64,000 bases of DNA from Symbiodinium natans (taxonomy: Eukaryota > Sar > Dinophyceae > Suessiales > Symbiodiniaceae), in the NCBI GenBank assembly GCA_905221605.1, contig CAJNDS010002441.1, forward strand, positions 262,001 to 326,000, written 5' to 3'. The notes under the pieces are model-generated. The model was not told the DNA's origin, did not search any database, and saw only the letters and a list, made by a program, of their open reading frames with translations. Positions 20,759-29,227 of the stretch are shown here, in pieces. Every line of letters starts with the position of its first letter. Position 1 is the first letter of the stretch. Made by a program: the position numbers and the translations under genes.

Positions 20759-20798
20759 CATCCAGGTGCCCATCGACAGGCCTGACGCCTTCTTTCAC
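20759..20798 (+). CDS. short internal exon candidate
   Basis: Acceptor CTTGGCAG|, + frame IQVPIDRPDAFFH, GC3 11 of 13, donor GTGAGG. Splice ends are among the best in the region, but only 40 bp. Confidence 0.45.
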
Positions 20799-20870
20799 GT
20801 GAGGCTTTAGGGCTTATCAGGTTTTACGGTGCTCGCAAGGCTTTCGGATTTCACCATAAGCCTTAGGGTT

Positions 20871-20967
20871 TGGGATGTTCCCCCTTGTCCTAACAGTCCT
20901 CAAGAGGGATTCTAGATGTACTAAAATCACTATGAAGGACTTTTGGTAGAAGGGGAACATCCCAACC
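20871..20967. repeat. family J palindromic element
   Basis: Inverted ends TGGGATGTTCCCCCTT and AAGGGGAACATCCCAA. Related pieces at 42316-42411 and 18442-18509. Confidence 0.65.
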
Positions 20968-21048
20968 TGGGGTTTGCAGCCTTTGGGATTTTGTTTTTTT
21001 GTGGTTTTTGGGGGCTGGGCGTTAGGGCTTCCGGATCCGCATACGATT

Positions 21049-21289
21049 CGGGGGGGGGAGGGGGGGGGGGGGGGGGGAAAACGGCGGGGACAGGGGGGGG
21101 GGGGGGGATGGGGGGGGGACGGGGGGGGGGGGGGGGGGGGGGGGACGGGGTGGGGACGGGGGGGGGGACAGAGGGGACGGAGGGGGGGAACGGCGGGGGG
21201 GGGGGGGGATGGGGGGGGAAGGGGGGCGGGACGGGGGGGGGGACGGGGGGGGGACGGGGGGGGGACGGGGGGGGACGGGGGGGACCTGG
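21049..21289. repeat. 240-bp G-rich tract with GGGGAC spacing
   Basis: Almost pure G on the + strand, broken by A or AC every 8-12 bases. Translates as poly-Gly (plus) or poly-Pro (minus); those frames are artefacts. Many G4 motifs. Confidence 0.9.
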
Positions 21290-21298
21290 TCATTGAAG

Positions 21299-21361
21299 AA
21301 TGTTGTTGAGTTCCAAAAGGAACTTGTAAGAAGAAGCAACACAGGCTGGACCCAGTATCGA
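21299..21361 (+). CDS. possible exon after the G tract
   Basis: GTCATTGAAG| acceptor, + frame NVVEFQKELVRRSNTGWTQY, no clear donor. CCCTAAA-type repeats follow. Confidence 0.35.
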
Positions 21362-21854
21362 CCCCCACCCCCGACCCTAAACCCTAAACTCTAAAAGCCT
21401 AAACCCTAAAACCTAAACCCTAGACCCGAACCCCTAAACCCCTAAACCCTAAACCCTGATCCTAAACCCTAATCCCCTCCCCCCACCCCAGTTGCCCTGC
21501 GTCCGGGGTCGAAGATTTGAGAGGAGGGTTTAGGGTTTAGAGTCCAATCCTTCTTAGGAAATGGTGCTCTGCGTAATCCCTCAAAGGGGCTATATAAGGT
21601 ATGTATATACCTATTGTTTACTAATGACGTACATGGACCCTTAAGGGGCCCATAATTGTTGAAGGTCGGCTGCCATGTTCAAGGGTACATACGTTGCGCG
21701 AGTCAAATCCGGATCGACACTCACCTAAACCCTATAAGTCCTAAGCCGTAAACTTCTCCTAAAACTCCGAATCCCATAACCTAAACCCTATGAACCCTAC
21801 AGACCCTATAACAGCTATAAACCCTATACAAACCCTATAAGCCCTATATATAAA

Positions 21855-21922
21855 TAACCCTAAACCCTAAACCCTAAACCCTAAACCCTAAACCCTAAAC
21901 CCTAAACCCTAAACCCTAAAGC
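21855..21922. repeat. (CCCTAAA)n array
   Basis: Nine C-strand units just upstream of a GC3-rich island. Confidence 0.95.
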
Positions 21923-21927
21923 CCCAA

Positions 21928-21996
21928 CCCAAGATCCCGGCCAGGAGCGAAGGGCGCTCCGACTCCCACGCGCACCACGAGGCCGACCCCGGCTAA
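21928..21996 (+). CDS. very GC3-rich exon-like island with stop
   Basis: The + frame PKIPARSEGRSDSHAHHEAD continues PG to TAA; 21 of 22 third positions are G or C. CCCTAAA to the left, TTTAGGG from 22045. His/Asp-rich and probably disordered. Confidence 0.5.
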   Translation, partial: PKIPARSEGRSDSHAHHEADPG

Positions 21997-22279
21997 CGTT
22001 TCTGAGGAGGCCGGGGTGTGGGCAGCCATGACTCCTGAACATTGGGTTTAGGGTTTAGGCTTTAGGGTTTAGGGTTTAGGCTTTAGGGTTTAGGGTTTAG
22101 GGTTTAGGGCTGTTGGCAGCCATGGCTCCTGAAAAGGAGCGCCTGAAAGCGTAAACCCTGTCGTAGGGTTTAGGGGGTTTATATCACCCCAATGAGCCCC
22201 TGTATCCTAAACCCTAACCAACCCCGAGAAGTCGCGCCTTTAGGGAAGGTTCGGCTTCGGTGGGTCCCTCTACTTGGTT

Positions 22280-22361
22280 GTTTAGGGTTTAGGGTTTAGG
22301 GTTTAGGGTTTAGGGTTTAGGGTTTAGGGTTTAGGGTTTAGGGTTTAGGGTTTAGGGTTTA
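22280..22361. repeat. (TTTAGGG)n array
   Basis: Eleven G-strand units. Confidence 0.95.
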
Positions 22362-22667
22362 ATATTTCCTGAATTAAGAGTATCCCTTGAAATCTTACTC
22401 CGGGTCTGGTTCGCAACTTCTTGGGCAATGCCTAGGCCTCTTTTGTGAACTACCCTATAGGACCTTTTAACCCGAAACTCGTAAACCTAGGCAAGCCGCC
22501 AATTCATATGGGGGTCTCGGAAATTTACGGGTACTTTACTGGTGTCCTTATCCTAAGGGAATCCTTCTTTTCTGTCTTGGGGAACCCTAAGCCCTAAACC
22601 CTAACCCCTAAACCCTAAACCCTAAACCCTAAACCCTTCTTTTCGCAAAGTCCCATGTGGGAGTCAG

Positions 22668-22719
22668 GCTCCCAACCCCGTCTCATCTTCCTCAAAAGTC
22701 TCGGCAGCTCGGCACTCGG
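22668..22719 (+). CDS. internal exon candidate, phase-compatible with the next
   Basis: Acceptor GGGAGTCAG|G, + frame APNPVSSSSKVSAARHS, donor GTAGAG. Leaves phase 1, as 22878 requires. Confidence 0.45.
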
Positions 22720-22877
22720 GTAGAGATTGCTCCAGAAAGGGGGCGCGCCGTTTCCACCTCGAGAGAAGCTGAATCTTGGGGCAGCTTCATTTCAGAACCC
22801 TAGACCCTCAACCCTAAAGCCTAAATCCTAAGCCCTCAACCCTAAACCCTAAACACCAAACACCCAGAGATCTGGAG

Positions 22878-22969
22878 GGCGGCCCCCTTTCCAGAGCAAC
22901 AATTTAGAACCCCGTTGCGGAAGCTGCCAAAAAAACGACGGGGCCTGGCACTTCACTTGCTGGTTCTTG
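22878..22969 (+). CDS. internal exon candidate with zinc-finger-like Cys/Trp motif
   Basis: Acceptor ATCTGGAG|G, donor GTAGGG. The + frame contains CGSCQKNDGAWHFTCWFL: a CxxC pair, then Trp-His-x-x-Cys-Trp, resembling part of a PHD-type or other Cys/His finger. Too short to assign. CCCTAAA left, TTTAGGG right. Confidence 0.55.
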
Positions 22970-22971
22970 GT

Positions 22972-23118
22972 AGGGTTTGGGGTTTAGGGTTTAGGGTTTA
23001 GGGTTTAGGGTTTAGGGTTTAGGGTTTAGGGTTTAGGGTTTAGGGTTTAGGGTTTAGGGTTTAGGGTTTAGGGTTCAGGGTTCAGGGTTCAGGGTTCAGG
23101 GTTCAGGGTTTAGGGTTC
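22972..23118. repeat. (TTTAGGG)n then (TTCAGGG)n array
   Basis: About fourteen TTTAGGG units followed by six TTCAGGG units, the same order of variants as at 17694. Confidence 0.95.
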
Positions 23119-23534
23119 CTAAGGCCCTGATTCCTGCTTTTTAGAGTTCACCTAACCCAAAAAGGGTACCCTTTTGATTCTAAGGCGACTCTTGGGTCTA
23201 GTAAAGTAACCCAGAACTGCACCCCTTAAAGAAAGGGAATCTGCGAGAAGAGTTGGCTGGTGTATTTCCTGCATGAGGACCTTTTTGGGGGGGTCTTAAA
23301 AAAACAACTGAAACTAAACAAACACCCAACATAAACTCCACCCTTTCCTGCAGGTTCCTTTGGTTACTTTGGATTCAGGAACTGCATGTCTCACATGAAG
23401 GCCACAGCGACATCTAACCCCCCAGTTGTAGGCTCTTCACTCCTTCAGCTAATTGTGGGGCTTAGGGGTTTAGGGCTCCGGGTTAATTAGGGTTTAAGTT
23501 TATGACATAATGAAGATGCCAACATGGTCTTCAA

Positions 23535-23741
23535 ATGTCAGCTGAGGTTAAGGGAGCTTTGGGGATTTTTAGGGATACACCAGTAGAAGATAGCCTTTTG
23601 AGCTCGTCTGCGCCAAGTCCCTGCCTGTTCAAGCGTCCTGCTGGGGCTGGGTCCATCACTCCATCGCTGGACCAAACCGTAAAATCCCACATAAGAGGAC
23701 CTCATAACGAATTCCTGGCATTAAGACCAAGTGATCCTTGA
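23535..23741 (+). CDS. possible 68-codon coding segment
   Basis: ATG-started + frame: MSAEVKGALGIFRDTPVEDS, then SPCLFKRPAGAGS, to TGA. Composition is protein-like but splice limits are unknown. Confidence 0.4.
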   Translation: MSAEVKGALGIFRDTPVEDSLLSSSAPSPCLFKRPAGAGSITPSLDQTVKSHIRGPHNEFLALRPSDP

Positions 23742-23792
23742 TCAAAATGTTGGGAGAGTGGAGGTTTTCCTTTTTTGCACCAGTGACAAGAG

Positions 23793-23884
23793 GCCCGGCG
23801 ATCGGAGTCTTCTCAGTTCTGGCCTGGCGGGCTGATAGACACGAAGCCCAGATTGCGTTGTGCATCGGTGGCCCCAATCCCGCG
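23793..23884 (+). CDS. internal exon candidate
   Basis: Acceptor TGACAAGAG|G, + frame ARRSESSQFWPGGLIDTKPR, continuing LRCASVAPIP, with donor GTAAAC sitting on the start of a CCCTAAA array. Phase 0 in, phase 2 out. Confidence 0.55.
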
Positions 23885-24053
23885 GTAAACCCTAAACCCT
23901 AAACCCTGAGTAAACCCTCCCCAGAATCTGCAACAGCAAAGCCGCAAAGCCTAAGACCAATCTGCGCCACTGAAGAGGCCTGCACCCGGAACCGTGAACC
24001 CTGAACCCTGAACCCTGAACCCTGAACCCAAAACCAAACCCAAAGAGGTTCAG

Positions 24054-24138
24054 GGCTACCGTCCCGTCTTTTGATCACCGTGACCCTTCCGGTCAACGTA
24101 GAAAGAGCCTTTGTGCCTAGGTGGCTTGGAACTCACTG
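24054..24138 (+). CDS. internal exon candidate
   Basis: Acceptor AGAGGTTCAG|G after CCCTGAA units, + frame LPSRLLITVTLPVNVERAFV, donor GTGTTT. Hydrophobic beta-rich character. Confidence 0.45.
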
Positions 24139-24231
24139 GTGTTTGGCCCTAACCCCTAAACCCTAAACCCTAAACCCTAAACCCTAAACCCCAAACCCCA
24201 AACCCGAAACACTCGACTCTATGGCCCAAAG

Positions 24232-24313
24232 GTTGTTTTGGCGGGCTTTTCTAGTCTGGAGCCTCACCAGGATGCCCAGTAGCCAGATGGTCCTCCTTTT
24301 AAAGGATCCCTAA
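24232..24313 (+). CDS. possible exon, unknown protein
   Basis: Acceptor GCCCAAAG|G, + frame LFWRAFLVWSLTRMPSSQMV to TAA inside a CCCTAAA array. Confidence 0.35.
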
Positions 24314-24533
24314 ACCCTAAACCCTAAACCCTAATCTCTAAACCCTTCAAAAACCCCTGCAAAGCAGCGCAGTTGCATCCATTTGCAAGAAGAGGGATGG
24401 GCGTCTTGATTCTGTAATTTCTTATTGCCGGTGGGTTCGCGAACTTACGGTCCCCTGTACATGGTTCTTGGGTTTAGGGTTTAGGGTTTAGGGTTTAGGG
24501 TTTAGGGTTTAGGGTTTAGGGTTTAGGGTTTAG

Positions 24534-24597
24534 CTTACTGTCGAGAACTGGCACCACACAGCCGTGAAGATCTTCTGCAAGGGACCTTCCACCTGCA
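24534..24597 (+). CDS. internal exon candidate using a telomere-repeat acceptor
   Basis: The acceptor GGGTTTAG| is the last unit of a TTTAGGG array. The + frame LTVENWHHTAVKIFCKGPST has GC3 about 80%. Donor not obvious. Confidence 0.5.
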
Positions 24598-24655
24598 GGG
24601 CTCAGGGTTTGGGGCTATAAGACGTCTTCGGATACTTCAATTTCAGGTAGGGGCA

Positions 24656-24727
24656 ATGAAGCTTGGCGTGTTGCGCTTTGCTGGGAACAAGGAGTGGAGA
24701 GTTTTCTTCCAAAAAGAGTTGGGTTGA
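24656..24727 (+). CDS. possible first or internal exon
   Basis: ATG-started + frame MKLGVLRFAGNKEWRVFFQK to TGA, preceded by AATTTCAG|G. A GT microsatellite (24773-24812) follows. Confidence 0.35.
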   Translation: MKLGVLRFAGNKEWRVFFQKELG

Positions 24728-25472
24728 GCTTTTGCGGCTACTGGCTACTGGAGGTGCTAGGGTGGTGGCCATGTGTGTGTGTGTGTGTGTGTGTGTCTGT
24801 GTGTGTGTGTATGTGCATAGGGCTTAGGGTTCATAGAGGCGCGCTCTTGTTGAAGCACTTTCCACAAATGCTGGCGGGACACGTCTGACCTTCCCCCTGA
24901 ATCCCGAAGCCCCCAAGCCCTAAACCCCGTAATTAAGGGTTTAGTGTGTAGTGTTTAGGGTTGTAAATTCCGTTATGAATTTTCAAAATCCTGACAAGAC
25001 CTGTAGAAGCTAACATATTACAGGGGTCGGAATAATTGCTAACAATATTCCCTGATGGTCCCTTTGTAATTATCCTAGAATAACCCCCCAAAAACAGTAT
25101 TCTAATTACTCAGGCCCCTATATAGAGCCACCATGTCAACAATGTGATTTGGACTTGCCCACCGTCCACCAGCCGGGTGTTGCTTGGCCCTTGCCACCCA
25201 CACGGCGCGCGGACCGTAGGAAATCTTAGGCTGCGTCTTAGGCTTTGGTCGGCACGTTGGGAAGCCCTTTTCCCGAAGTCCTGTAAACCCTGCCCCCTAA
25301 ACCCTATTTTGCTTAGGACTCCAGCCGCTCAACGCGCGAATAGGAATTTCAGATTCACAGGTCTATCAATGAGCCCCTAAAGAAGCCCAAAAGCTCTAAG
25401 CCAAGCGCATTCTAAACCCTAAACCCTAAACCTTCAACCCTGTAAAGACACCGAAGCCTGACCAAACTGAAG

Positions 25473-25628
25473 GGGCAACTCCGTGGAAAGCACCAAGATT
25501 GTCATCCTCAATGCCCAGTTAATGGGTTCTTGTTAAGGAAGTTAAACGAAGTTACCGTACAAAAGTTCTATGCTATTCAATATACGACCCAGCAAGTTAC
25601 CACAGTATGGGTACAATGCTATCTATAA
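25473..25628 (+). CDS. possible exon, unknown protein
   Basis: Acceptor AAACTGAAG|G, + frame GQLRGKHQDCHPQCPVNGFL open for 51 codons to TAA. The AT-rich second half may be repeat. Confidence 0.3.
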   Translation, partial: GQLRGKHQDCHPQCPVNGFLLRKLNEVTVQKFYAIQYTTQQVTTVWVQCYL

Positions 25629-25639
25629 TTTCTAGTCAG

Positions 25640-25995
25640 GAGTTCGGAAGCCCCAACTTTCCGGCCAACGCACCCCGACAAACTGCCCGCGGGAGCTTGT
25701 CGCGCAGCTGGGGCTAGAGACTTCAGAAGAATTCAGAACCGGTCATGTCAGAGAGATTTTGGTTGGGCTCCAATACCTCCGAAGGCTTCCTGGTTTGGAA
25801 ACGAAGAGCCCTCTGAGCCTTAGGGAAACCAGAGTCCCTACTAAGCCCCTTAGAGCCTTAGGGTTCAGGGTTGGCTGCTCAACTCCTTCATGGCATGTGT
25901 TGTGCCGGTGGTGTCGGCCTGCTGTTTGGCTTCGGCTTCTTATGAAGCTTTGTTCATGGCTTCGCTGGCAACACCCCAAACCTTTAAACCTCTAA
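25640..25995 (+). CDS. long exon candidate, unknown protein
   Basis: Acceptor TCTAGTCAG|G. The first 65 codons look coding: ELVAQLGLETSEEFRTGHVR is followed by ILVGLQYLRRLPGLETK, an amphipathic helical pattern. The tail after about 25835 includes TTAGGG-like sequence and is less convincing, so the true exon probably ends earlier. Confidence 0.5.
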
Positions 25996-26075
25996 ACCCA
26001 TAAATTCCCAAACCCTAAACCCCAAACCCCTAACCCTGAACCCTTAAACCCCTAAACCCTTAAACTCTTGTATAG

Positions 26076-26142
26076 GAGACTGTAGCCCTGCACGAAAGCG
26101 ACCACAGCTCCTGCGAGAAAGCATTCCGTCCGTACCCTGCGG
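26076..26142 (+). CDS. internal exon candidate
   Basis: Acceptor TTGTATAG|G after CCCTTAAA units, + frame ETVALHESDHSSCEKAFRPY, GC3 15 of 22, donor GTCCAT. A TTTAGGG-type array follows. Confidence 0.5.
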
Positions 26143-26415
26143 GTCCATGTGCCTAAGGTTTATGGGGTTTAGGGTGTTTACGGGGGGCCTGTATCGTAAA
26201 GCAAGTGCAGGGTTTGGGATGTAGGGAGTTGGGGTGTAGGGTCCGAGCTTAGGGAGTGGGGTTGCGGGTTTCGGTGTTCTTAGATGGGACATATTGAGGC
26301 CCTAAAGCTACTCTTCAGGAACTTCTTTAAGGCCCGAGTGTCCGGGTGTCTGCCTCGGCATACTAGGACCCGGGGTAGGCCCTTGTTTCCTTTTTTTGGG
26401 GTTGGGGTTCCCCCA

Positions 26416-26524
26416 CCCTAAGGGTCCATGTACCTTATTATTATATACTTGGGCCCCAAAGTCCCTATATAGGAAGTACTTTAAGGCCCAAGTATATAAT
26501 AATGAGGTACATGGACCCTTAGGG
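26416..26524. repeat. MITE-A, best-preserved copy
   Basis: A 109-bp near-perfect palindrome: CCCTAAGGGTCCATGTACC at one end and its complement at the other, with TTATTATATACTTGGGCC inner arms and a CTATATAGGAAGT centre. No coding capacity. The outer ends contain CCCTAA, so insertion into telomere-type repeats, or capture of them, is possible. Confidence 0.85.
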
Positions 26525-26593
26525 TTATAATCCCCTTAACACCCAAAAGGGTACTTCCTAGCTTACTCCTGGGTCTGGCATATGGATCTTGAG

Positions 26594-26626
26594 GGCTCGG
26601 GCATGCCACTCGCACGAGCTTTGGCG
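26594..26626 (+). CDS. short exon candidate
   Basis: Acceptor GATCTTGAG|G, + frame GSGMPLARALA, donor GTTAGA. The frame is open on both sides (from ATG 26582). Confidence 0.35.
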
Positions 26627-26831
26627 GTTAGAAATTGGCGTGCGCCTGGGTTTGGAAGGGGTGTAAGGTTTAGGGTTTAGGGTTTAGGGTTTAGGGTTTA
26701 GGGTTTATAGGGGTCCTAAAGCCCACAGCCCCCAAAAAGCTTTTGGCGTCCTAAAGCCCACAGCCCCCAACAAAAATCTAGAAAAAACACGCAAGCCCTC
26801 ACACCCTAAACCGAATCCGCCTAAGCGCTAG

Positions 26832-26865
26832 AGAGCTCCAAGGCCCGCAAGTTCGGTCGCAAAAG
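26832..26865 (+). CDS. micro-exon candidate
   Basis: Acceptor AAGCGCTAG|, basic + frame SSKARKFGRK, donor GTTTCA. Only 34 bp. Confidence 0.35.
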
Positions 26866-27395
26866 GTTTCAAACCCGAAGCATAAGAAGACCTACCTAGA
26901 GTGACCGATATATACCTTATCACAGTGCAAGTGTACCAAAATCATGGGCACTTATCTGCTTTTGATAGCATACCCAGGTAAACCCAAGAAGTGATGTTGG
27001 GCAAAAGAGCTGCCAAACCCTAACATCCCGCAACCCTTGAACCCTAACCCCTGTGAAAAGTTGAGGGTTCAGGGTAGTTCTGCGATGGCGGCCCTGAGCC
27101 ATAAGCACAAGAAGCCCATTACCCGAACATCCCAGCAGCCACAAAAGTGATGTTTGGGCAATGAGACTGCCCATTCTGGAACACTCAAACCCCCATAATT
27201 CCCCCCCCCCCCCCAGGGTTAAATACCCCCCTCCCATATACTATCACCATAATGGGGGTGGGGCCCCATATACTACAGTCTAACCATAATGGGAGTGTTT
27301 AATATCAGGGGGGGGGTTCAATATTCGGGGGAGGGGATTATAGAGGGTTTGCTGACGATGCAGGGTTCTGGGCTTCAGGAAATTCTGCAACTTGT

Positions 27396-27623
27396 ATGGT
27401 TGGCTTCGAGGGTCAGGCAACTCAAGCGTGGGTGCTTTCCGTATGTGTGTGTGTTGATGTGAGGTATGGTTCCTTTTTGGCGCCTTTCGGAAACTGTACC
27501 CGAAGCATAAGACCATATACTACAACAGCTGTCCAAGAAAGGGCTTACTATAGGGGACTTTCCATGCAATTTGCTGCCGAACGTGGCGAGCGTCACCGGC
27601 AACCTTGTACCGACGTTGGTTAG
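27396..27623 (+). CDS. possible coding segment, unknown protein
   Basis: The last 29 codons look best (AVQERAYYRGLSMQFAAERG) and end at TAG. The 5' half spans a GT-rich repeat and is doubtful. An overlapping minus frame is also open. Confidence 0.35.
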   Translation: MVGFEGQATQAWVLSVCVCVDVRYGSFLAPFGNCTRSIRPYTTTAVQERAYYRGLSMQFAAERGERHRQPCTDVG

Positions 27624-27823
27624 TGATCCAACACCCTGCCATAGCATCCCTGAGCCAAAGACGCATATTGAAGGATAGACCTCACCACTAGCTGAGGTCT
27701 ACTACCCCATTTAATCCAAACCCCCGCAGCGCAAGCTCAGGCTTAACCTGTAAACCCGTTTATTCACCCTACAAATCGTATAAACCCCTCAAGCCCGATA
27801 ACCCCTGTAAACCCGACATGAAA

Positions 27824-27932
27824 CCCTAAGGATCCATGTACTTGTATAGTATAGTATATACTTGGCCCGTAAAGGAGTTCCTATGTAGTAGCTTGCGGGC
27901 CCAAATACACACAGGTACATGGATCCTCAGGG
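27824..27932. repeat. MITE-A copy, diverged
   Basis: CCCTAAGGATCCATGTACTT left end and AGGTACATGGATCCTCAGGG right end. Confidence 0.7.
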
Positions 27933-27999
27933 TATCTACAGGTAGTTTCATGGGCCATGTAACAACCTTCAGAGCGTAAGCCCGCACGCCTAAGCGCAG

Positions 28000-28038
28000 G
28001 AAGCTTTCTACGTGGCCACCAAGGGTGGCAGTTGTCTG
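28000..28038 (+). CDS. short internal exon candidate
   Basis: Acceptor TAAGCGCAG|G, + frame EAFYVATKGGSCL, donor GTCAGG. Phase 0 both ends. Confidence 0.45.
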
Positions 28039-28354
28039 GTCAGGGGCTCAAGGTTTAGGGGTTTAGGTTTGGGGTTTAGGGGGTTTCAAGTAGCACACAC
28101 CCCCCCCCCCCTACCCCCCCCAAATCCCTGTAAACTACACCTTACAAGCCCTGGAAACCTTACCCGAAGAACCCTTGACACAGAAACCTACAGACTAAAC
28201 CCAAGGGGCTCCAGAGGGTTGAGTTTTGGTCTCGTTCGCGTAGACAAATCGGGTTTACGAAGCTGAGGGTTGAGGTCAGGGGTTCAGAGGCTTGATGGGC
28301 AGCTGAAACCCTAAACCACCCTAAACCCCAAACCCTAGACCCTCGGGCCGAGAG

Positions 28355-28409
28355 GTTGTTTCAAGGATTGAGCTTGCGCCCCAGAGTTCCCTGTTCGAGG
28401 GCTACAAGG
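28355..28409 (+). CDS. exon candidate bracketed by inverted telomere arrays
   Basis: Acceptor GCCGAGAG|G, + frame VVSRIELAPQSSLFEGYK, donor GTTAGG from the following array. Confidence 0.5.
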
Positions 28410-28488
28410 GTTAGGGTTTAGGGTTTAGGGTTTAGGGACTAGGGTTTAGTTTAGGGTTTAGGGTTTAGGGTTTAGGGTTTACCCTAAA

Positions 28489-28546
28489 CTGCAAGATCTG
28501 CTTAACGCGCATGGGAATTGTGATGGCGATCCCAATGGGACGGCTG
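28489..28546 (+). CDS. exon candidate, phase-compatible with 28819
   Basis: The + frame LQDLLNAHGNCDGDPNGTA with donor GTGGCC, leaving phase 1. The acceptor is uncertain (a head-to-head TTTAGGG/CCCTAAA junction lies just upstream). Confidence 0.4.
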
Positions 28547-28663
28547 GTGGCCCTAAGCCCATGCATCTCATATGCCAAGACCTGGACCTTAAACCTGGAT
28601 CCCCAATTAAAACATCCAATGCTATAGTAGTTTCAGGAGTGGCGCTCATGATCATGACGCAGA

Positions 28664-28810
28664 CCTAAACCCTAAACCCTAAACCCTAAACCCTAAACCC
28701 TAAACCCTAAACCCTAAACCCTAAACCCTAAACCCTAAGCCCTAAGCCCTAAGCCCTAAGCCCTAAGCCCTAAGCCCTAAGCCCTAAACCCTAAACCCTA
28801 AACCCTAAAC
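28664..28810. repeat. (CCCTAAA)n array with CCCTAAG block
   Basis: About twenty C-strand units with eight CCCTAAG units in the middle. Confidence 0.95.
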
Positions 28811-28818
28811 AGTGACAG

Positions 28819-28920
28819 GCCTTGTGCTTTCCGGCGAAGGAACCTGCTCCTGGATGTATTCGTTGCACTACACTACAGTCCCTGACCCCTCGTGGGCTTC
28901 CGGGATATCTACCTGCAACC
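28819..28920 (+). CDS. exon candidate, unknown protein
   Basis: Acceptor CAGTGACAG|G just after a long CCCTAAA array. The + frame LVLSGEGTCSWMYSLHYTTV continues PDPSWASGIST. Donor could be GTCCCT inside it. Needs phase 1, as 28546 supplies. Confidence 0.45.
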
Positions 28921-29227
28921 TAACCAACCTAAAACCCTAAACCCTAAACCCTAAACCCTTCAAGCCAGTAGATTGCATCTCCTTAGATGGGTAGAACTCC
29001 CACAGCCCATAGTTGGGGAGCAAGGCATAGGGGTTCCAGGTGTTGATTAGATTTTGGAGGGTCAGGGGGGGGCAGGGGGGTTGTGAGCAATCGCCCGGTT
29101 GGAAAAGCCACAAGTTCAGCCGCGAAGACACCCACTTTCTCCTGCTGGACTTGTCAAGACAACCTGGAGAGGCTCTTAGGGTTTGCCTTACTGCCACTCA
29201 AAAACTCTCTGGCCAAAGCAAATCGCC

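Noticed and set aside
20817-21368. Poly-Pro 183-codon minus frame and poly-Gly plus frames
   Set aside because: Products of the G tract; no normal coding composition outside it.
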